Source of the DNA: Strigamia acuminata
Taxonomy: Eukaryota > Arthropoda > Chilopoda > Geophilomorpha > Linotaeniidae
NCBI GenBank assembly: GCA_949358305.1
Contig: OX442314.1
Span: 45,950,581 to 46,014,580, forward strand
Direction of reading: 5' to 3'
Length of the DNA stretch: 64,000 bases
This document shows, piece after piece, positions 21,193-30,900 of this stretch (within the stretch, counting starts at the first letter, position 1; the number at the start of each line of letters is the position of its first letter). The position numbers were made by a program, and so were the translations under genes. The notes under the pieces were generated by a model. It had not been told where the DNA came from. It saw nothing but the letters and a program-made list of their open reading frames with translations, and searched no databases.

Positions 21193-21873
21193 TTATCCCG
21201 TCCGTGTAACCTCTCCTACTCGTACAACCCTCGACAGCTTATGATTGTGAATTGTTAGTTCTGTCCAAACCCTGACTGCCTTAGCAGGGTCCGCGCTAGC
21301 CTTTGGTGGGATTGGAGACGTCGTTCCCTCCTCCCTCCAGGCTCCTTCTCTGTTTATATCTTAGCAAAGCCAGCATGCAAGCATGCGGCTGTGGCCCTCT
21401 CGCTTTCTACTCCCTGCTCTTTATGGCCGTTCACCTTGAACGCACGTCGCGCCTCTTCTCTCCTTCCTGTCACGTGGGCTTCTTGCCCTTGAATCTCGCT
21501 AGTCTCCTTCGGAGCTCTGCAGTTCTTTTTCTGCCTCTGCTACGCGCAACTAAGCAATGTTGGCGTCCTCTCGGTTGCCGTGACTTAGGCTAGCCTTCTC
21601 CCTTGTGTTGCAAGCCCAGACACAGAAGGGGTTTCGAGCTAGTGCATACTGATTTCTCTTGCTTTCTCCTCCTCAAGCCTTGAGTGATACTAGGTGACAA
21701 AGTGTAGGAATAAGTTCCAATATCCAAGTTCAGTTTCATCATTTGATATTCAATGATGTCATTTCCTTTATGACATTGAAAAATGGTGGCACATCCTTTG
21801 AGTAGCATGTAAGTAGTAACTATAAACAGATGTGACTGGAATGTTATATTTAATCAATTTATCTTATATTTCA
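21193..21873. other. No gene recognised
   Basis: A GC-richer part to about 21,600 (frame at 21,303-21,593 without motifs) and an AT-rich part. A palindromic patch ATGATGTCATTTCC/GGAAATGACATCAT context lies near 21,750. Confidence 0.4.
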
Positions 21874-22011
21874 GATCCAAATATGGCAGTTATAAATGTC
21901 ATAAATGACATTAATTGCTTGAAAACAAAATGTCTGCAGCAGGAACCATTACTGAAGAAAACAACAATAACAAATATTGAGGCAGCAGTGATGAAGAAAA
22001 TACTCAAATAA
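21874..22011 (+). other. Possible terminal exon
   Basis: After TTATATTTCAG (splice acceptor-like, ending about 21,873) the frame containing MAVINVINDINCLKTKC stays open to a TAA at about 22,009-22,011, 45 codons. It is lysine-rich at the end and not recognised. It could be chance in AT-rich DNA. Confidence 0.2.
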
Positions 22012-22454
22012 ACCTCTTGAAAGTTTTCCAGCAATGCAATATAAATTTAATGTCTTTTATAATTCATTCTACCTTTTTTAATGTATAATTCATGCATTGC
22101 TATTGTTTTGAGTTCTCGATGTACATTATTGATAGAATTTTTTTGTGTTATCGTTTGTCATTGGTTGACTGCAGTTTTATTCGGCACATTCATGTATTTC
22201 TCACTTTATCTCAATGGAATTTTCTTCCAACCCACTGGAGGAGTAGAATTTATTTATCTGGCGGAATTTTGTAAATAAATAATTTTATTTCATGAAAGAT
22301 CTGTTTATTTTTTATTTTAATAAAGAAATCAAATAAAATAATTAGAACTATATAAAAACAAAAACCAAAAATTAATAAGATATGCAAACAGCTAAAAAAT
22401 TTCAAATGCTTAAAATTTTCACAACCACCTCTATTCATATTTCAATTTAAACAT
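22012..22454. other. No gene recognised
   Basis: Very AT-rich, with only low-complexity frames. Confidence 0.5.
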
Positions 22455-22918
22455 CTTTTTTAAATTTTAGGCTACAAACCAACAAATTTCAGATTATTTT
22501 AATGGTAGTGTAAGAACAATCCAAAGGATTCAGAAACAATCAAATGAAACCAACGCAGTGACCAGGTAAAAGGGCAGTGGAAGACCAATTGTTACATCCA
22601 ATGTTGACAATGAAAGAATTTTTGCTCATTGTTTGCACGATCCATTTCATCCTTCTAACCAGATACATCAACTTCTGGAACTAAAAGTGTCAGCCAGGAC
22701 CATTAGGCGGCATCTTACCAGTATAGGACTTGGTAGACTTATAGCAGCTGTTAAAGAACGCATTACACAGCAACATACTGTAGAGACATAAGATTGGAAT
22801 TTGCAAATAATCAAGAAAATTGGACAGTGTTGCAACAGCACTCTATTCTATTTGCTGATGAATCATCAATCAAAGTCGGAGAAAATGGACAAATTTTGTT
22901 TCGGCATTGAGTAGGGGA
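22455..22918 (+). pseudogene. Tc1/mariner-like transposase relic, copy 1
   Basis: Pieces of a helix-turn-helix plus DDE transposase in shifting frames: SVRTIQRIQKQSNETNAVTR, GSGRPIVTSNVDNERIFAH, ARTIRRHLTSIGLG, and then a frame with LFADESSIKVGENGQILFR, whose Asp is the first catalytic residue. Internal stops near 22,567 and 22,789 and a frame change break it. It ends where the 0.47-kb repeat copy 2 begins (22,922). A second, shorter copy lies at 35,495-35,690. Confidence 0.75.
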
Positions 22919-22921
22919 TAG

Positions 22922-23380
22922 TGTGACCGTCTGGCCACCCACAGTGACCTACGTAACTCCACACACTGCTCACTGGCCCTAAGATCATTCCCCTTTGCGG
23001 GGTAGACTGACCCAGTTGGGGAGGAAAGAGCTGAGTGGTGTGGTGAGGAGAGAGAGTCGAGACACCACAGAGAGAAGACGTATGCTGGGAAGGTCCTGAA
23101 CGGCTAGGACGGTCATGCCTATGTGGACTCCACTTTCCTCCCATTCACCACTGTGACGCTCAGTAGTATGGCGATGTGCCTGCTGGAGTCTCCATGAGCG
23201 GCTAAATGGGCTGTAGGTTATTCACTACAGCAGAATGATTTGAGTTACCAACCACGTCACCCATGGGGCTCTTGCCCTGTGTGTGACGGGTCGGTTGCTG
23301 GTGTAGCGTGCCTTCCAGATATCGCCGACACGGGTGTTAGGAACTCCAACCCCTAGACAATAGATTAAAGACCAAGAACC
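22922..23380 (+). repeat. 0.47-kb dispersed repeat, copy 2
   Basis: Matches 13,709-14,198 from TGTGACCG to CCCCTAGACAA and a short A/C-rich tail. It is inserted in or next to the transposase relic. Confidence 0.65.
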
Positions 23381-23486
23381 CAAAGAGACGACATTTTTAA
23401 TTCTGGGCGTCTACGCTTCCAATTACGAGGATGAAGCGTTGTTATTGCCAAAGGATTTGTCGGATTTGTAAATCACGTTTCCGGCG

Positions 23487-24189
23487 TTGTCAATGGATTC
23501 TCGCCGAGTGAGGCCGGTGATGCCGCCCCTGCGTGCCATTCTTCCAGCGATTGAGGTACCAGCTGAGTTGCCACCTCCCCGACCACAGACACGACGCTGT
23601 GGTATGCAAAGATCAGTGGAACAACCGAATTTGATGTTTCAAACGCCAGGGACGAACCCGGATCAAAAGCAACTGAAAGGAGCAGTGCAGCGCGTTCAAC
23701 GACGCAAAGTAAGAAATAGGAACCAGCCAGCAGTCTCGAGGATCAGATCCATCTCAGAATTTCTATCGGCGGTGAAAGGCTTCCGTGAAATGTTTCCATT
23801 CAGCACATTGGAGTGGCAACAAACCCACGCAATCGAAATCGGACCACATATTTGCACGCTGAGCAGGAGATATGGCGCAAATATTTTTATAGCGTATCCA
23901 GGATGGAGGACTGCTGGCCAGAGCATCAGGCGTGCATATTGTTCCGCCTAGACCAAGCCAAATAGATCGCCTAGAGTAGGGTTTCGTTTTTCCCGCCCTT
24001 TTCCAATTCCCGGTTCCCGGTACCAAAATTGCCGATATTCCAGGGAAATCGGTAACCCCGGTTTCCCGGTACTGAAACCCCTACCTAGAGGACCTCGTCG
24101 CGGCCGTATGCACAGTGCTGGATCCGCGTACCGAGTCGGCCATGGAAATCTGCGCATCCTACAGAGCGGCAACAATCGTGGAAAGTTGA
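23487..24189 (+). pseudogene. Unknown protein-coding region, broken by a MITE
   Basis: A frame opens at 23,487 (ATG at 23,493) and runs 154 codons to 23,951. It starts proline-rich (MPPLRAILPAIEVPAELPPP), has a basic stretch (VQRVQRRKVRNRN), then an ordered-looking part (FREMFPFSTLEWQQTHAIEIGPHICTLSRRYG). Shifting one frame near 23,930, the coding sense continues to a 107-bp insertion (23,977-24,083) and beyond it to TGA at 24,187-24,189 (VCTVLDPRTESAMEICASYRAA). A short frame just upstream (ending LLLPKDLSDL at about 23,471) may belong to the same unit. No family is recognised. The GC content is higher than in the flanks, so transfer or viral origin is possible but unproven. Confidence 0.45.
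23977..24083. mobile_element. 107-bp hAT-like MITE
   Basis: Terminal inverted repeats TAGGGTTTC and GAAACCCCTA, flanked by a CCTAGAG duplication (23,970-23,976 and 24,084-24,090). The 7-8 bp duplication suits the hAT superfamily. Insert plus duplication is 114 bp, a multiple of three, and it lies inside the unknown reading frame. The interior is rich in CCCGGT/ACCGGG words. Confidence 0.75.
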
Positions 24190-24894
24190 TGCGTTTGTTA
24201 TTTCCAGAGGAAGAGAGCGATTAATGACCCGATAGGACAGTGTGACCCGAACGTGACTTTGGTGAACTCTCTATTGACTTTTTATACGTTTTTGTTTAAC
24301 TCAATCAGAACTTGGGTTAGATACGTGTTTTGTTTATTATTTGTGTTCTAATGCTTCGAATGTAGAGTGCTACGCATTGCCTTTACCGACCTGTGATATT
24401 ATTTGTTTTTTATTTGTTTTTTATGTATTTTCGGAAAAAACACTGGAAAATAATTTTCTAGTGTTTTTTGCCATTTCATCTCTTTTCAACTCGGTACGGT
24501 CACTCTCGTTACCTGGATAATGCCTTTCGTCCACCGATAATCATTCATCGGTCTTAAATTCCCATTTTGGGTAATGTGAATCGTTGTGCCGATTGCATTG
24601 TACGAACATTTTCTAACTTTAAATTTTTATACAGTGTAACAAATGCACATTTATCCACCGACAATCATTCATCGGTCTGAATGCCTATTTGTGATTATGA
24701 TAATTGTGATCGCGCAAATTGTGTTTTGTGATAATTAGGTTAGTTTTGATTTTGTGCGTTCAACGGGAGTGTCTTATTTATGCTTTTAACGTTAACACCT
24801 CTAATGTTGTGGCATAGTCTAATGTCCGTTAACTTATTTCATTTCATTGTTTCATTGATATATTTCATGATTATAATTTAATTTGATTTAGTTG
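24190..24894. other. Non-coding with two hairpin-bearing direct repeats
   Basis: CCACCGATAATCATTCATCGG (about 24,534) recurs as CCACCGACAATCATTCATCGG (about 24,656), about 122 bp apart; each can fold through ACCGA/TCGGT. A further strong hairpin at 24,435-24,469 pairs AAAAAACACT with AGTGTTTTTT. Confidence 0.5.
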
Positions 24895-25462
24895 TGTGAG
24901 AGTGGACGGGCACGGTTCGGGCACTGGAATGCCCAAACAGCGCCGGACGCACGACACGTGAGGATGGAAGACACACAAGAGACTGAGCTTAATGGTTTAT
25001 GGCCTTTATTCAGTGTCTAGGGGGTCAGTCCCGATGTCTCTCCCATTGCTACGCTGCATTGCTGCAGCATACCTGTGACCACACGCGGCATACTTGGTTA
25101 GGGTTAACCATGTGTGCGGCGTGGTCACGCCGATGTTCAGTGAGTCCACGGTGATTACTCACGGTACTGGGATTGGCATGCCGGCCAAGTCCCTAAGTAA
25201 CACCATGGTGAACAAGAGTGTGGAGCGGTCTGATGTTGGTCAGGACCGTTCCTGTGGAACTCTGGCCACAAACAGGATGTTGGGCCTTTTATACCGGACT
25301 CTTGCACCATGGGTACGAGAGTACCTCTTCCCATTGGTTGTGGGGGTTGGTGACCGGATATGACGTCATCCTGGTCACCATCCCTCAACCGTCAACGCCA
25401 CCTGGCGGGTGGGGTTGGATTGGGCCATGCGGGAGTGTTGCAGTGGCCGATGATCGGTCACA
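24895..25462 (-). repeat. 3' LTR of the LARD-like element
   Basis: 568 bp, matching the 5' LTR except for the missing 9-bp unit. The TATAAAAGG box is at 25,285-25,293 on the minus strand. Confidence 0.92.
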
Positions 25463-25475
25463 TTTCCCCCCCCTT
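25463..25475 (-). promoter_or_regulatory. Polypurine tract of the LARD-like element
   Basis: Minus strand AAGGGGGGGGAAA directly before the 3' LTR, the expected priming site for plus-strand DNA. Confidence 0.85.
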
Positions 25476-25810
25476 CGAAAAAGGCTCGAAGTGCATTTTT
25501 CGAAAATGCCAGGGCAACACTTCCCATCATGGGATCCATGCTTCACTTAAACTTACATCCGTAGCAAATAGGAGAAACAACCGAAACCTTACCCCTAGTT
25601 GGCAATTAAATGAAAAGTGAATACAAAAATTGAAAATTAATTAAAGATTTTGACATGATGATTTGATTTGGTAATATAACATTATTTTGCTATTGATTTT
25701 AAGTATAGCAGTAGATTTCTCTTTTAAACTATTAATAATAAAAATAAAGGTCTTCTTTTTTCTTGTGAAGCTGAAGAGCCTCGTCCGACATTGATCCCTC
25801 GTTCTTCAGT

Positions 25811-27373
25811 TTAGCCTCCACGCTTTTTTACTGTCTTCTTCTTTGGCTTCTTCTCCTTTGGCTTCTTCTCCTTTATTGGCGTTTCGTCAGCTTCGGAGGA
25901 TGAAGATGATGATAGGTGTCTTGACTGTTTGAATGCTTGCGTGCAGCCATCAGTAATACCTTGTGACGTCCTCTGTATGGTTAACGGGGAAACTTGTGGC
26001 TCGTTAAGTGCCACGATCTCCGCCAAAACTATGTTGTTCTCGACAACAGGTTGGATGGGTGCCGGCAGTTGCGGAGCTGGTTCGTCCAGCAACTGTTCCA
26101 AATCTGAAGTTTGGTCAGTGTCGTGGGTGGCTTCTCCCTCAACACCGTCAACTTCTTCCATCTCCCAGGCGTCGAGAAGAAGCTGTTCAAGTTCTTCTGA
26201 TTCGCTCATGTGTTCGTCAGTGGCGTCTGTCGTGGATTTTGGGATCCTCAACCTCGCCATCTTGTCGGCCATAACGTCGACGCGGATCTGGTTTTTGTCC
26301 ACCAAAGGTGGCAACACCTGCTCCGCATCGCTCTGCTTCGATGTTCCGGGCTGGGGTTCGGTGTGAGCCCCTGCCGCAGTCGTCGTTGCTTTGCGAAGTT
26401 GTCGCCTTTTCTCTCTTACCTTTCTCGCCTTCTTGGCGTTTCGCCTTCTCTGGTCTTTAAGTCGGTGGGCTTCGGTGCGTTGCTGCTCCAAGGTCCAGTC
26501 CGGCTTAGATTGGGCTACTTCGGCCAGACAGGCAGTCAGCATTGCGGATTGTGTTGATCCGCGAATTTGTGGGTTCACAGCCAACACTCTCTGCCTTTTG
26601 GGAGCCGGTTGCTGGTCGTCATCCAGCTCCTCACTTGTGATTTCTGCCCAGGTTTTTGGCTTTGGGTTGCTTGAGGCAACCCTGCCCTCGACTGGCTTCG
26701 AATTCGACGTCGATGGTGTTGGTTGGGGAAGTCCAACCGCACCTTCTGTCGTTCTCGCGGATTTGGGTGTTGGTTGGGGAAGTCCAACCGCACCTGAGTC
26801 CGTCCGGGTTGCCGTCCGTTCTGGTTGATTGTGTTCAACCGTACGGGGGTGGCGATCAAATGTTGGGCGTTTTGGTCGTCGCAATTGTTGCGTTGTCCAG
26901 CCCGCTTCTTTGTGGTCTACGCGCTGTCCGGTTGGTTTTGTTTTGTCAAACCTTGGTGTTACGGACGTCCGCGTTGTTGAAACGATTTTACTTCCGCGGG
27001 GCACTCTGTGTTTGCGGTACCAGTGTGTTAACGGTTCTAAACCATTCACCACGCCTTTACTGCGACAGTTGCCGCACGACATTTGCATATCGTCTGGCAG
27101 AAAAATCACTTTTTTCCCTTTGCAAACCGGGCATTCGATCCATTTATCAAGTGGATCGTGCGTCGGCTTGTCGGGGTTGTTCTCTTTACCGTCCTTTCCG
27201 CCATTCGTATTCTTCATCGTGGCCATTGAGTCTTTCTTAGCAAATAGTTTTTTAATGCAAAACCGTAGCTTGTTGATTCGAGGCTCGATCAAGGAATAAT
27301 GGTTCTGGTAGTCCAGATTGGCCATTATATACCGGGGGATCGAAGGGTGATTGGTGAAAGTACTGACAGCCAA
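25811..27373 (-). CDS. 520-codon zinc-ribbon-like protein of the LARD-like element
   Basis: Unbroken frame of 520 codons. Around residues 85-107 it has a four-cysteine zinc-ribbon-like motif, CPVCKG followed by SCGNC. A long Pro/Thr-rich, disordered-looking middle contains the direct repeat GAVGLPQPTP twice. A basic segment (QRRRNAKKARKVREKRRQLRK), an acidic Glu/Asp/Leu region (SESEELEQLLLDAWEMEEVD) and a Lys-rich end (KEKKPKEKKPKKKTVKKRGG) follow. The family is not recognised; it could be a gag-like or accessory nucleic-acid-binding protein. Three starts are possible: 27,373, the ATG at 27,325, which overlaps a TATA-like box, and the ATG at 27,226 (codon 50), the first one downstream of that box. 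The intact frame in a young element suggests selection. Confidence 0.75.
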   Translation of the reverse strand: MAVSTFTNHPSIPRYIMANLDYQNHYSLIEPRINKLRFCIKKLFAKKDSMATMKNTNGGKDGKENNPDKPTHDPLDKWIECPVCKGKKVIFLPDDMQMSCGNCRSKGVVNGLEPLTHWYRKHRVPRGSKIVSTTRTSVTPRFDKTKPTGQRVDHKEAGWTTQQLRRPKRPTFDRHPRTVEHNQPERTATRTDSGAVGLPQPTPKSARTTEGAVGLPQPTPSTSNSKPVEGRVASSNPKPKTWAEITSEELDDDQQPAPKRQRVLAVNPQIRGSTQSAMLTACLAEVAQSKPDWTLEQQRTEAHRLKDQRRRNAKKARKVREKRRQLRKATTTAAGAHTEPQPGTSKQSDAEQVLPPLVDKNQIRVDVMADKMARLRIPKSTTDATDEHMSESEELEQLLLDAWEMEEVDGVEGEATHDTDQTSDLEQLLDEPAPQLPAPIQPVVENNIVLAEIVALNEPQVSPLTIQRTSQGITDGCTQAFKQSRHLSSSSSSEADETPIKEKKPKEKKPKKKTVKKRGG

Positions 27374-27374
27374 T
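27324..27374 (-). promoter_or_regulatory. Candidate internal promoter of the 520-codon ORF
   Basis: Minus-strand GTATATAAT (27,332-27,324) with CCAAT at 27,354-27,350 and a reverse CCAAT at 27,370-27,374. The spacing suits a CCAAT/TATA promoter whose transcripts would begin about 25-30 bases downstream and use the ATG at 27,226. Inferred only. Confidence 0.45.
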
Positions 27375-29389
27375 CAGAAGAGCCTCAAGATCTCGTTCTA
27401 ATCTCGTTCCAAGGCGAACGCGATCAAAACGTGATCTGAAGTGATCGAAAAATCAGAAAAAACCTGGTGGATCTTTCTTGAAGTTCTCGAAGATCTGCAA
27501 ATTATTCGATTTTTTGGTTTTTGTAAACAAAACTTGTCTTCTGGTTGTTATTCTCTTGGTAATTGGTTCTTGTGAACCATTTCCATGAAAATATCCAGTT
27601 TATTTCGCAGTTCACCGTGGAATTTCCGAAAAATTCTTGGTTCTTTGCAAAATTCTTCTGTTGTTGTTTGGCAACAATGGTCGCCATTTTATTAATTTCT
27701 TCGACATTTGTGCTCAAATCAGTCATTTTGTTGTAAATAAAGATTTATTAATTTATTTCCTTGGTTTGTGGGTTCTTGTGAACTCAAAACTCAAAATTAG
27801 TTGCAAAAAATGTCGGAATTTGCGCCATTCGGTTTCCGTAGAAACCAATTGTGCGATCGTTCTTCGGGTTCTTAATTCCATTCCTCGAGAGAACTTGAAT
27901 CGTCTTGCTCTGTCCATTGTTGGATTTCTTGGTGCCAACTGTGTGGTTTTCATAGAAATCACTTTGGTTGTTGCTGCGAACAAAGTTGTTTTTTTGGTTC
28001 GAAGCTTGCACCAAATTCCAGGTTGGATCTTCTGTACTTCCAATGTTTCTGTTTTTCTCGATTTTTACCGTTTGACTGTCGATTTCTCGTCATCAAACTT
28101 GGTAAACTGAGATAATTAATCATTAGGTATGTTTTTATTCTTTGTAGTTTGTGCAAATACAAACTTTTTTAAATTTTTATCTCATTTTTTCTTTGCTTAG
28201 TAATGAGGACTGCAACCGTATCCGGCCAATTTATTCATGTTTAGATGATTTGATGGCATATCGGGTACAGGTGCCATGCTCCCATTATCAGCTGACAAGA
28301 AAAGGGTTTTGTTTAAACTGGGTTTTTGTTTATTTTGCTGGTTAAATTCTGTTGCGTCTTTTCATCCGCACAGACCAACTGGCAAACAAACAAAAACTTG
28401 GTTAGTTATTTTCAGTTTCATGAGTTTTATTACTTTTTTTTGGAAAAAATAAAAACTTCATTTTTTGTACTAAAGTAAAAACATTTTTTATTTTTAGGGT
28501 TTATTAGAATTCAATAAAAGACGTCATAAACTTAAAAAATCTGTGTTTTCTACTTTATTTTGTTAGAAAGTTCCAATTTGATGAAAAATTCTTTTTATTT
28601 TTGACAATTTCCAATGTTTGTAGCGTTTTCCACACGGCCCGGGTGCCATAAAACAGTCTCATAATCAAAAAGTTACATTAAAGGCAAATTTTTCCGGTCT
28701 GAAAATGATTTGCGATGCATTTCATTTTGTTTTTCAACCGTAAAACTACCAATCGTGACATTCTGCAGTGATTTGTTTATTTGCAGGCGATTTAATGCGT
28801 TCGGTGGGTGTCCAAGTGCATTGTAGGCCATCAAAACAATTCGTAATGCAAAATTTTAGTACTGTTAACTTAACACTTTTATTATAAACGATCACTAGTT
28901 TTTGCGGCGAAATTCTTTCAAATCTTTGTAAAAACATGTCCATTCAGTTTTGAGTGTCTCATTCTCTTGTTTTCAACAGGTATTCACAATTTCCGTGTTT
29001 TATTTGCTACAAAACACAAAGATTCATGTCAAAAATGAGATTCAAATCGAGTTTCAGATTGCCGTCGACAATTGGGCTTCTCTGTACTGCGTGCGCTGTC
29101 TGTTTTCTTGCGCACTCTCGATCACGCGATCAGACCACAATTGTTCGGTGTCGGGCCTATTTTATCGTAAAAACCACGAACTTTTTAATTTCAACCATAA
29201 TTTATTTAAAACAGTGATTATTTCTTCAAATCTAGGTTTTTATCTACTTGGTTCTCAAAGTTTTAATGATCAAGACATCTGGTTTTTCATTTTCCGAGGA
29301 ATTCAAAAAATTTTCCAAGGTTTTCTGGTTTCAAAACCCAAAAAAGGTATGATTTCCTCCAATTTCGCCCTAAATTTTCTTTATTTTTT
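27375..29389. other. AT-rich interior of the LARD-like element
   Basis: Plus strand T-rich, with recurring TTGGTTCTTGTGAACC-like words near 27,540-27,790. No convincing protein; the short minus-strand frames here are Asn/Lys-rich low complexity. Confidence 0.5.
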
Positions 29390-30900
29390 GGCCAACAAGT
29401 CGTTGTTTCGGCAAAAATTCGTACGAGGTGCTTGACCATGGTCCGAGATTCGCCAAACCACTTGTGTTTTTGATCAAAAATGGACAAAATTAGGTTTCGT
29501 GGGATTTTTAGAATGTTCCTTGATGGTTAGCCAAGTCATTCTAATCCCGAAAACAATTTGTTTTTTATCAAATTTCTGCAATTTAGTTGTTTTTCCGGCG
29601 ATTTCGTAATACGTGGTGCTTGACCATGCGGTCAGATGGCCGTAAACAAGTCCTGTTAGGAAAAAAAAGGTTAGTTTTATTCGAAATTATTTCCGAATAT
29701 TCAATTCTAAGAAGAGTATTTCCTTTTTTATTGTGAATAAAATAAAAACTTCCTTATATTTTCAAAATAAAGTTCAAACATTTTATTTTCTAGTTTTACA
29801 GATTATTAATAAATAACGAATCTAAAACCTAAAAACGTGTGTTTTTGTTACTTTTATTAAAAAAAAAATGGTTCTTTTTTTGCTTCGAAATATGTTTTTT
29901 GGTGGCCAAAATTCGATTATTGTAGTTTTTAGACTACGCGGTCCGAGTGGCCATTTTAAACAATTTCTTGGTCAAAAATGTTTCGTAACTCAATTTTTCG
30001 GATTTCTAAATGGTTTTTGTGGCATTCGCCACTTCATTTCAATCTAAAAACCGTGTTTTGTGATCTTCTTTTCCAGAAAAACGGTCGTTTCTTGCGGTAA
30101 ATTTGTTTACGAGCGGCGGTGATCCACGCGGTCGAAATTCGGCCGAAACGTTCATTTCTTTCCAAAAAATCAATCTATGGGTTTTTCCATAATTTGTGGG
30201 TAGCAACCACAATATTCATTTCATTATTTCACATTTCCCACGAGAAACGATCTTTTTCTGCGGCAATTTCTCTCGTACGAGGCGATAAATCTCGTGCTCG
30301 AAAAATCTGGCAAAAATGTCCGTTTCCTGGTGTAAAAAACATAAAAAAAAATGCTTGTATTATAATTCTCGGGACGATCCGTGGTGTTTAATCACGTTAT
30401 CCTTATCAATTACCTGTATTTTGAGAGAAAATTGATTGTTTTCACGGCAATTTCTTTGATTCGCACGGCAATAAACCAAGCGGTAAAAAATCGGTGAAAA
30501 CGTCAATTTCCAGTCTGAAACACGTTTAATATTATTAAATTCTTTAGTCAGGAAGGTTTTGTGGTGCCTTTTACCACTTTATCCCAACTCAAACTTACTT
30601 TTAGGCACGATCGTTGTTTTCGCGGCGATTATTTTGGCTTGCGTGCCGTCAACCACGCGTTCAAAAATCGGCGAAAACCTCAGTTTTCATTGACAAAAAA
30701 TGTGTCAGATCGTTTTATGGGGATTTGGGTTGATTTGTGATGTTAAATCACATCAATCCTTTCCTCAATCGTGCTTTTTCTTACTTTTCTGCAATAAAAA
30801 CGATCGTTTCTTGATTTTAAATTTCGGCCATTTTCGCGGAAAACCACGTGGTCGAAATCTGTCAAGAATTGTCATCTTTGGTGCAAAAAGGTTTTTTGAA
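29390..30900. repeat. Degenerate tandem array of units of about 165-192 bp
   Basis: Each unit has an anchor like CGATCGTTTCTTGCGGCAATT (29,398; 29,587; about 29,870; 30,080; 30,246; 30,432; 30,610; 30,798), then GTGNT or CCACGCGGTCGAAAATCGG about 40-50 bases on (29,436; 29,627; 29,935; 30,127; 30,292; 30,477; 30,655; 30,847). Steps are mostly 165-192 bp, with one wider gap. Units are strongly diverged. The array may extend on both sides (a similar anchor at about 28,889, and 30,945). Confidence 0.6.

Noticed and set aside
25929-27299. Plus-strand frames of 115-194 codons over the 520-codon ORF
   Set aside because: Shorter, overlapping each other, without motifs; the minus-strand frame carries the zinc-ribbon motif and agrees with the element's orientation.
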